DNA from: an uncultured Planctomycetaceae bacterium
Lineage (GTDB): Bacteria > Planctomycetota > Planctomycetia > Pirellulales > Lacipirellulaceae
DNA length: 7,940 nucleotides
NCBI GenBank assembly: GCA_937860165.1
Contig: CALMBE010000585.1
Span: 1-7,940 of the forward strand
Direction of reading: 5' to 3'
How positions within the stretch are numbered: position 1 is the first letter of the stretch; every line of letters starts with the position of its first letter. Made by a program: the position numbers and the translations under genes. The notes under the pieces are model-generated. The model was not told where the DNA came from. It saw only the letters and a list, made by a program, of their open reading frames with translations, and made no database searches. This document shows positions 1 to 5,776 of this stretch, one piece after another.

Positions 1-1
1 T

Positions 2-1528
<1,527 letters not shown>

Positions 1529-1536
1529 ATCCAATC

Positions 1537-1540
1537 GAGG
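1537..1540 (+). promoter_or_regulatory. Shine-Dalgarno GAGG for the DUF1844 gene
   Basis: GAGG lies 8 nt before the ATG at 1549. It supports that ATG over an in-frame TTG at 1525, which would overlap the pyrG stop codon and has no ribosome binding site of its own. Confidence 0.6.
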
Positions 1541-1548
1541 ATACTCAG

Positions 1549-1929
1549 ATGAGTAGCGAAAAAAAACTTTTTGTCGACGAAGACTGGAAAAGCCAAGTCG
1601 AGGCCGAGAAAGCTGCGCTGGCACGAGATCCTGTCGCCGGGAGTTCTACTAGCTCCGAAGTCCCAGAATTGCCAGCGGCATCGTTTGAGTTGCTGGTTAC
1701 CATATTTGTTACCGAGGCAATGGTAGCCCTGGGGCAAATTCCAAACCCACTCGATGGCAAGTCATCGTTCAGTCCGGAACACGCCCGCTATGCGATCGAT
1801 ATGCTTCAAGTAATCCAAGATAAGACCGCTGGCAATCTTTCCCCAGACGAAGCTGCAATGCTTGAATCGCTCTTGCACCAATTGCGGTTGGCTTTTGTGA
1901 GCGTGACCACCGGCAGTACAGCTTTGTAA
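1549..1929 (+). CDS. DUF1844 family protein (function unknown)
   Basis: A 126-residue acidic soluble protein. The N-terminal 40 residues are polar and low in complexity (KLFVDEDWKSQVEAEKAAL, then a Ser/Thr-rich stretch). The conserved DUF1844 core spans about 43-118: an amphipathic helix FELLVTIFVTEAMVALG, the family signature GQIPNPLDG (62-70), then AIDMLQVIQDKTAGNLSPDE (82-101) and a C-terminal helix ESLLHQLRLAFV. No signal peptide is seen, and the one hydrophobic helix (45-61) is too short and too charged at its ends to be a confident membrane span. No enzymatic motif is visible and the family has no established biochemical role that I know of. The start is the ATG backed by GAGG at 1537. 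It sits 20 bp downstream of pyrG on the same strand, which suggests cotranscription. Family assignment is firm, function open. Confidence 0.88.
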   Translation: MSSEKKLFVDEDWKSQVEAEKAALARDPVAGSSTSSEVPELPAASFELLVTIFVTEAMVALGQIPNPLDGKSSFSPEHARYAIDMLQVIQDKTAGNLSPDEAAMLESLLHQLRLAFVSVTTGSTAL

Positions 1930-1948
1930 GCCGTCGCAAAGATGTCGC

Positions 1949-1978
1949 GAATCTCAGAAATCTGCTGAATCTCAGAAA
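1949..1978. repeat. 12-bp direct repeat, 18-bp period
   Basis: GAATCTCAGAAA occurs at 1949-1960 and again, identical, at 1967-1978, with 6 bp between. It sits just after the DUF1844 stop and abuts the long inverted repeat starting at 1980. No function can be assigned; it may be a small slippage duplication. Confidence 0.6.
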
Positions 1979-1979
1979 A

Positions 1980-2094
1980 ACACCATGCCCAGCCGGCGAT
2001 ACGTTTTGATAGCCAAATAATATGCGACTTGCATTCCCACCGGGTGACAATCGGACGGGTTGTTAATGGCTATCGTGCCGACTGGGCATGGTGT
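1980..2094. repeat. Long imperfect inverted repeat between convergent genes
   Basis: The left arm 1980-1996 (ACACCATGCCCAGCCGG) pairs with the right arm 2078-2094 (CCGACTGGGCATGGTGT) at 16 of 17 positions. The pairing resumes further in, where GATAGCC (2008-2014) matches GGCTATC (2068-2074). The centre holds a small CACC/GGTG palindrome near 2037-2045. The arms carry the core CATGCCCA, which also appears in the repeat at 5555-5586, so both may belong to one dispersed intergenic family. It lies between the convergent DUF1844 and mraZ genes and could act as a two-way terminator, although no strong U-run follows. I see no obvious target-site duplication that would make it a mobile element. Confidence 0.7.
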
Positions 2095-2114
2095 CGTGAA
2101 TTGTTTGTTCCAGG

Positions 2115-2160
2115 TTTCAGTCCGCTAGTTTGTCGGATTTCAATCCGCTAGTTTGTCGAA
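2115..2160. repeat. 23-bp tandem duplication across the mraZ 3' end
   Basis: Two adjacent units, 2115-2137 and 2138-2160, match at 21 of 23 positions; the differences are G/A at 2120 versus 2143 and at 2136 versus 2159. The second unit encodes, on the minus strand, the last MraZ residues FDKLAD and the stop codon. The first unit is a copy just past the stop. Since 23 is not a multiple of three, the copy does not extend the reading frame. Confidence 0.85.
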
Positions 2161-2616
2161 GAGCTGCCTAAACTCGGGCATATATTCTCCGATGTGTTCG
2201 CTCCAGCGAGCGGGGTGCCACATCTCGACACACACCGCCGCACCTACAACCAACATTTCCCCGCCAGCTTCCACACCCAGAAAAGTGCGAAAACTATCGG
2301 GTACGGCAATTCGACCGCGCCCTGCGATCGGAACTTTCTTGTGTCGCGTGGAGAGCAAACGGCCAAACATCTGAAACTGCTCCATGCGCCCTGTCGCCCG
2401 AATCTTGCTGGTTACCAAGGCCACACCATCGCTGAGCCATTGGTCCCACTGCTGGGGATGCCAGATGCTCACGCAACCGGGCCGCTCCTTGGCCAAGACG
2501 CACTCTCCCGATTCGCTCACTAGCGACTCGACCCACTCCATGGGGAGCGACAGCCGGTACCGTTCATCCAACGCCCGAGTCCATTCGCCGAGAAAAAGTT
2601 CGGAAGATGGAGCCAT
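2140..2616 (-). CDS. mraZ: MraZ-family transcriptional regulator (stand-alone)
   Basis: A 158-residue protein with the two tandem SpoVT/AbrB-like repeats of MraZ, a DNA-binding protein that in other bacteria assembles into rings and represses the mra/dcw cell-division operon. Repeat one is FLGEWTRALDERYRLSLP (8-25) with the follow-on CVSIWHPQQWDQW (48-60). Repeat two is VPIAGRGRIAVPDSFR (95-110) with VEMWHPARWSE (130-140). The DxKGRxxxP DNA-contact motif is kept in repeat two (GRGRIAVP) but altered to DERYRLSLP in repeat one, where the Gly is replaced by Tyr. Length fits the family (about 145-155). The start is the ATG at 2616; an in-frame TTG at 2658 would add 14 residues not typical of the family. 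No clear Shine-Dalgarno is seen. No rsmH, ftsL or other division gene adjoins it. Family call is good; the regulated target is unknown. Confidence 0.85.
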   Translation of the reverse strand: MAPSSELFLGEWTRALDERYRLSLPMEWVESLVSESGECVLAKERPGCVSIWHPQQWDQWLSDGVALVTSKIRATGRMEQFQMFGRLLSTRHKKVPIAGRGRIAVPDSFRTFLGVEAGGEMLVVGAAVCVEMWHPARWSEHIGEYMPEFRQLFDKLAD

Positions 2617-2709
2617 GGCGAAATTGCAAATTTGAGCCGTACGTCTGGATACCGCCAAACTGATCCATATTTGGCTTATTTCCCCTTATTATTACTCCAT
2701 TTTTAGTTA

Positions 2710-2728
2710 AGTGGGATTAATCCCCACT
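2710..2728. promoter_or_regulatory. Palindrome with opposed TGGG boxes upstream of mraZ
   Basis: AGTGGGATTAATCCCCACT contains the perfect 12-bp palindrome GGGATTAATCCC (2713-2724). Read as boxes it is TGGGA, a 5-bp spacer, then CCCCA (TGGGG on the other strand). E. coli MraZ binds TGGGN boxes spaced by 5 bp, but as direct repeats; here they face each other. It lies about 95 bp before the mraZ ATG. Autoregulation by MraZ is an inference. Confidence 0.35.
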
Positions 2729-2886
2729 CTGTTACGGTATTTTAGCGAGTCGCAATGACTTAGCAAGTAGGCAGAAAAAAATGCGGAAATGGCGGAATCG
2801 AACGAGATTCAGACGCAAATAATAGCCGTCAGCGCAAGCCGATGGTCGGCAAGGTGATTAAACTAAACGCACGGGCCCCAAGCTAT

Positions 2887-2905
2887 TTTAGACAAATTGT
2901 CTAAA
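2887..2905. promoter_or_regulatory. Putative HigA operator (perfect 19-bp palindrome)
   Basis: TTTAGACAA-A-TTGTCTAAA is a perfect inverted repeat with one central base, 42 bp before the higB ATG. HigA antitoxins bind palindromes in their own promoters as dimers, usually with HigB, so this is the natural candidate operator. No other perfect palindrome of this size lies in the spacer. Confidence 0.7.
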
Positions 2906-2947
2906 GTTCTCTTGCCGGGATTTTGGTCATGGTCGAGAATGGTTGAT

Positions 2948-3244
2948 ATGAGGGTGATTAGCCTGAAACTGCTGCGCGAGTTCTGGCACAAATATCCCGA
3001 CGCCGAGCGGCCACTTCGGCATTGGTATAAGACTGCCCTTCAAGCCGATTGGAGGAACCTTTACGAAGTGCGAAAAGCTTGCCCGAGCGCCGACGGCGTT
3101 ACCCCGAGCGAGACACTCACGGTGTTCAACATCGGCGGTAATAAGTACCGGCTCATCGCGCGCATTCGCTATGATTACCAGCTTGTCAATGTTCGAGCCG
3201 TTCTGACGCATCGGGAATATGATGCGGGAAAGTGGCAGGAGTAG
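2948..3244 (+). CDS. higB: HigB-family toxin (predicted mRNA interferase)
   Basis: A 98-residue basic protein of the HigB toxin family (RelE-like fold), whose members cut mRNA on the ribosome and are neutralised by HigA. Family landmarks: MRVISLKLLREFWHKYPDAE at the N-terminus, then PLRHWYKTALQADWRN (22-37), VFNIGGNKYRLIARIRYDYQ (59-78) and the C-terminal VLTHREYDAGKW (85-96). The GNKYRLI strand and THREYD ending are the most diagnostic. Length is full for the family and there is no frameshift. The ATG at 2948 is chosen because MRVIS is the usual family start. An ATG at 2939 would add only three residues, and a further upstream TTG at 2897 lies inside the palindrome. The gene precedes its antitoxin by 5 bp, the toxin-first order typical of higBA. 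Expression is probably repressed by HigA/HigB through the operator at 2887-2905. Confidence 0.9.
   Translation: MRVISLKLLREFWHKYPDAERPLRHWYKTALQADWRNLYEVRKACPSADGVTPSETLTVFNIGGNKYRLIARIRYDYQLVNVRAVLTHREYDAGKWQE
3237..3241 (+). promoter_or_regulatory. Shine-Dalgarno AGGAG for higA
   Basis: AGGAG lies 8 nt before the ATG at 3250 and overlaps the end of higB. It selects this ATG over an in-frame GTG at 3232 that falls within higB. It is stronger than anything before higB, consistent with antitoxin being made in excess. Confidence 0.65.
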
Positions 3245-3249
3245 CCGTT

Positions 3250-3699
3250 ATGCATTACGCTCAGAGGAAGAAAACCCAGACGAAGCAGAACCCTCAGGAA
3301 ACCCTGGCGGGGCGGTTCGAGCAGTTAGTCGAAATGATGCCTCCTCAGGCCGTTCGCAACGAGGCACAATATCAGAAGACGCTTGACGTGATTGACCGAT
3401 TGATGTCCCGCAAGAAGTTGACGCAGGGTCAGGCCCTCTATCTTGAAACCCTGGTGCAATTAGTCCAAGCTTACGAGGCTGAGCATCACCGCATCGAGGC
3501 AACCGACCTGCGCGGCATCGACTCGTTGCGGCATTTGTTAACCGAGAACCAGTTGAACGCCTCCGACCTCGGGCGTCTGTTGGGTGTTCACGCGAGCATG
3601 GGCTCGAAAATCCTCAAAGGCGAGCGTTCCTTGACCGTCGAGCATGTGCGAACGCTGGCCACTCGGTTCGGAGTTCGGCCGGAGCTGTTTATCGATTGA
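3250..3699 (+). CDS. higA: HigA-family antitoxin, XRE-type helix-turn-helix regulator
   Basis: A 149-residue antitoxin that should bind and inhibit HigB and repress the higBA promoter. The N-terminal part (about 34-85) carries the HigA pattern AVRNEAQYQKTLDVIDRLM ... LETLVQLVQAYEAEHHRIE, which contacts toxin and dimerises in relatives. The C-terminal domain (about 90-149) is an XRE-type HTH: DSLRHLLTENQLNASDLGRL (helices 1-2), LLGVHASMGSKILKGERSLT (recognition helix near 114-123), and the ending ATRFGVRPELFID, very close to E. coli HigA. The first 20 residues are Lys/Gln-rich and probably disordered. The start is the ATG 5 bp after the higB stop with AGGAG at the right distance. The gene is intact, so the module is likely functional. 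Its target palindrome is probably at 2887-2905. Confidence 0.9.
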   Translation: MHYAQRKKTQTKQNPQETLAGRFEQLVEMMPPQAVRNEAQYQKTLDVIDRLMSRKKLTQGQALYLETLVQLVQAYEAEHHRIEATDLRGIDSLRHLLTENQLNASDLGRLLGVHASMGSKILKGERSLTVEHVRTLATRFGVRPELFID

Positions 3700-3993
3700 A
3701 TGAGGATACCCTATGCCATACAGCAATGATATTGTTGCCCATCGGCCCGGCGAGCGATCTTGAGAAACAGCAGATCACGCCGATAGGGGCGTTGAACACT
3801 CGCAAACAATAGTTATGATCAACTGACGTCATAACATTGCAGGCGCGATAAGCTGCAAATGTGCCCCCTATAGGTGATATACAGATACCATCTATAAACA
3901 AGTTAGGAGGCGACTCAGTCGCCGAGAGTCCCTAAAACTCTCGCGGTCAGAGACCGCTCGTACATTTTTCGGAGAAACGGTATCACTACCCGC
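3700..3993. other. Intergenic region between convergent higA and uvrC
   Basis: 294 bp without a supportable gene. Only very short frames start here, such as a 9-codon one at 3700 that directly follows the higA stop. A stem-loop GTTATGA/TCATAAC with a 10-nt loop lies at 3812-3835, and the hairpin cluster 3909-3957 is near the uvrC end. The rest shows no recognisable homology. Confidence 0.5.
3909..3957. repeat. Array of three abutting hairpins
   Basis: Three perfect stem-loops lie end to end with no bases between: GGCGACT-C-AGTCGCC (3909-3923), GAGAGT with a 7-nt loop and ACTCTC (3924-3942), and GCGGTC-AGA-GACCGC (3943-3957). A run of five T at 3965-3969 follows on the plus strand after TCGTACA. 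The placement between convergent genes suits a two-way terminator, but the T-run is too distant for a classical one. The layout resembles a dispersed repeat unit; whether it recurs in the genome cannot be seen here. Confidence 0.75.
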
Positions 3994-5367
3994 TCAGTCG
4001 TCGCCGAGCGTTTTCTTCCTTCGCAGCAAATGGTGATAGTGCTGCGCGAACCGGTGAGCTTCGTCGCGGATATATTGCAGCAGTCGTAGGGCGAAGGCGT
4101 GGCGGCTCAGCCGGAGGGGCTTGTCGCGGCCTAGCACATAGATCAACTCTTCGCGCTTGGCGAGCGATAGCAAGATCGGGGGCTCAATCCCTAGCGACTC
4201 AAACGCTTTCTCGGCACTGTGAAGTTGCCCTTTCCCACCGTCAATCAGCAAAATATCTGGAAACACCTCGCTGTCGTCGCGCAATTTCGCAAACCGCCGC
4301 GCCACAACTTCTTGCATGCTCGCGTAGTCATCGATTCCCTGAACCTCGCGGATACGATATCGACGGTAGCCCGACTTAAAAGGCAAGCCATCGATGAATT
4401 GCACCAGACTGGCAACCGTTTCCGTGCCACCGAGATGTGCAATATCGACTCCTTCGATTGCCCTTACGGGTGTGCGAAGCTTGAGAACTCGTTGCAGACC
4501 TACCAACCCTTTCTTGGGATCGATCTGAAACACTTCGGGCTGTACATGTTTGTCCAGATCGCCGCGCTCTTTGATCGACTCGAGCATCTGGATTTCATCG
4601 CGGAGCCGAGCTGCCTGCTCGAACCGCAGAGCCGTTGCGGCTTCCTGCATTTCGGCCTTCATCTGCTTCAAAAGAGATACGCGATTCCCATCGAGAAACT
4701 GTTTGAGACGATTGATATCTTTGCGGTATTCCTCCTTAGAGATGCGCAAATTGCAGGGGGCCGTGCATTGCCGAATCGCCGCTAACAAGCATGGCCGAAA
4801 CCATCGCCAGCGTTCGTCGTTGGCCTCGATATCCAGCGAACAATTGCGAAACTGAAACACCCGTTGCAGCACTTGCAACGCTCCCTGCAAGCTCCCGGCA
4901 CTGGTAAAAGGCCCGTACAGTTTCACCCCGTTGGCGCGCGGCTCGCGCGTGACCTCGACCCGGGGAAAATCTTCGTGGGTCGTAATCTGCAAGTACGGAA
5001 AGGACTTGTCGTCGCGGAGTTCTTTGTTGAATGGGGGCTGAATGTCTTTTATCAGTCGTGCTTCCATGAGGAGCGCATCAACTTCACTGTCCGCGTCCAT
5101 GTAGTCGATCTCGTAGGCCTCTTTCACGAGAAGCCGAGTCCGTTGGTCCTCGGCGGCCGCCTTGAGGAAATAGCTCCCCGCGCGGGCTTTCAGGTTTTTC
5201 GCCTTCCCCACGTAAAGCACCCGGCCGGACTGATCCTGAAAAAGATACACCCCGGGCGTCGTTGGGAACTTGGCCCGCACCTTCTCGGCAGCACGAAGGA
5301 AGAATTCCGCTTGCGATTTTGGCGATTCAGCGGAATCATCGTCAGAAGCTTCTGAAGTCGTTTCCAT
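3994..5367 (-). CDS. uvrC: Excinuclease ABC subunit C, short form lacking the HhH domain
   Basis: A 457-residue UvrC, the nuclease that makes both cuts beside DNA lesions in nucleotide excision repair with UvrA and UvrB. In order: an acidic leader (1-30); the GIY-YIG nuclease domain (about 35-115) with PGVYLF, YVG (52-54), Arg62 and Glu102; four Cys at 176, 193, 201 and 205 in the positions of the Fe-S ligands of E. coli UvrC; a UVR helical hairpin (about 233-263) that binds UvrB; and the RNase H-like domain with GVDIAH (Asp308), DDY (Asp347), LIDGGKGQ (Asp376) and RDEAH (His438), so the 5'-incision residues appear complete. It is about 150 residues shorter than E. coli UvrC. Only about 25-30 residues separate the UVR motif from the VLKLRTPVRAIEGVDIAH stretch, against more than 100 usually, and the protein ends LLRRKKTLGDD where the C-terminal (HhH)2 DNA-binding domain should begin. 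The DNA past the stop holds hairpins and no HhH coding, so this is not a simple frameshift. ATG at 5367 is the only start before an upstream stop. Confidence 0.93.
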   Translation of the reverse strand: METTSEASDDDSAESPKSQAEFFLRAAEKVRAKFPTTPGVYLFQDQSGRVLYVGKAKNLKARAGSYFLKAAAEDQRTRLLVKEAYEIDYMDADSEVDALLMEARLIKDIQPPFNKELRDDKSFPYLQITTHEDFPRVEVTREPRANGVKLYGPFTSAGSLQGALQVLQRVFQFRNCSLDIEANDERWRWFRPCLLAAIRQCTAPCNLRISKEEYRKDINRLKQFLDGNRVSLLKQMKAEMQEAATALRFEQAARLRDEIQMLESIKERGDLDKHVQPEVFQIDPKKGLVGLQRVLKLRTPVRAIEGVDIAHLGGTETVASLVQFIDGLPFKSGYRRYRIREVQGIDDYASMQEVVARRFAKLRDDSEVFPDILLIDGGKGQLHSAEKAFESLGIEPPILLSLAKREELIYVLGRDKPLRLSRHAFALRLLQYIRDEAHRFAQHYHHLLRRKKTLGDD

Positions 5368-5500
5368 GGCAACAGCATCGTAAGCCGTCTGCTACTCACA
5401 AGCTAGTCCTCCATCGCAGAGTCTTACTAAGTGAGATTGAATAGCAGCCACGGAATTTCACGGATGAAACGCGAAGGGCCGATCACTTTTTTAAGTTGGG

Positions 5501-5592
5501 GGGTGCCATGGCCACGGCGGTACTCCGACGTGGCCATGTTTGCTCGGAGATTCTCATGCCCACACTGGCGTACCAGCGTGGGCATGGCACCC
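5501..5592. repeat. Compound palindrome of two hairpins within outer arms
   Basis: Outer arms GGGTGCCATG (5501-5510) and CATGGCACCC (5583-5592) are perfect reverse complements. Inside lie hairpin A, with CATGGCCACG (5507-5516) pairing CGTGGCCATG (5529-5538) and a further CGG/CCG above, and hairpin B, with CATGCCCAC (5555-5563) pairing GTGGGCATG (5578-5586) and CTGG/CCAG above. The two hairpins use related but different arm sequences (GGCCACG versus GCCCAC). Such GTGCCATG-type palindromes are, from memory, common between genes in Pirellulales; that is inference. Confidence 0.8.
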
Positions 5593-5621
5593 TAAAGTGA
5601 AAAACGGATTGGCCCTGATGA

Positions 5622-5749
5622 AACACGGACAATTATTGACTTCTGCCCAGCAATAGAGCCAAGGCGACCGGGGCTGTTGGCAATCGGCAATCAGCCAGAG
5701 AAAACTGGGCTGGCCGATTGCTGACAGCCGATAGCCGATTGTCCGTGTT
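5622..5749. repeat. Nested inverted repeat with AATCGGC-type inner copies
   Basis: AACACGGACAAT (5622-5633) and ATTGTCCGTGTT (5738-5749) are perfect 12-bp inverted arms. Inside, GCCCAG (5645-5650) matches CTGGGC (5705-5710), and GCAATCGG (5680-5687) matches CCGATTGC (5714-5721). The inner part also repeats short units CAATCGGCAATC on one side and GCCGATAGCCGATTG on the other. It is typical of noncoding repeat DNA; no protein frame runs through it. Confidence 0.75.
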
Positions 5750-5776
5750 CTATCCGTGTTTCATCCGTGGCTACGA

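Larger units (their letters stand above)
2617..2947. other. Divergent intergenic region between mraZ and higBA
   Basis: A 331-bp AT-rich spacer that must hold the promoters of both mraZ (minus) and higBA (plus). It contains a palindrome at 2710-2728, a perfect small hairpin GCCGA-TGG-TCGGC at 2838-2850, an imperfect hairpin GAATC/GATTC at 2795-2810, and the higBA operator candidate at 2887-2905. No convincing -35/-10 pair stands out. A TATTTT at 2884-2889, overlapping the operator, is a possible -10 for higBA. Confidence 0.5.
5368..5776. other. Repeat-filled intergenic region between the mutase gene and uvrC
   Basis: 409 bp with no supportable gene. Nearly all of 5446-5772 is built of nested inverted repeats, listed separately. 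Outer arms: CACGGATGAAAC (5459-5470) pairs perfectly with GTTTCATCCGTG (5758-5769), and AGCCACGG (5446-5453) with CCGTGGCT (5765-5772). The uvrC promoter must lie in the 5368-5445 part or inside the repeats; no clear promoter is seen. Confidence 0.6.

Noticed and set aside
1980..2094. Miniature transposable element (MITE) call for the inverted repeat
   Set aside because: Terminal inverted arms fit, but no target-site duplication is visible at the flanks, so it is kept as a plain inverted repeat.
2783..2816. Stretch resembling the 5' end of a tRNA-Leu (GCGGAAATGGCGGAAT ... AGACGC)
   Set aside because: The 16-nt match to the common tRNA-Leu start is striking, but the D-loop is wrong, and no anticodon arm, T-arm or matching acceptor strand follows. 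Read on the minus strand, GTTCGATTCC looks like a T-loop but its stem does not pair. Probably chance, at best a decayed fragment.
3689..3901. 70-codon minus-strand frame between uvrC and higA
   Set aside because: Overlaps the end of higA, has a Cys-rich composition with no recognisable motif, and no ribosome binding site; treated as noncoding.
4219..4785. 188-codon open frame on the plus strand opposite uvrC
   Set aside because: It lies wholly antisense to the well-supported uvrC coding region, has no family features, and is a codon-bias shadow.
5446..5772. Possible CRISPR array or insertion sequence
   Set aside because: Repeats are inverted and nested, not evenly spaced direct repeats with spacers, and no transposase frame is present.
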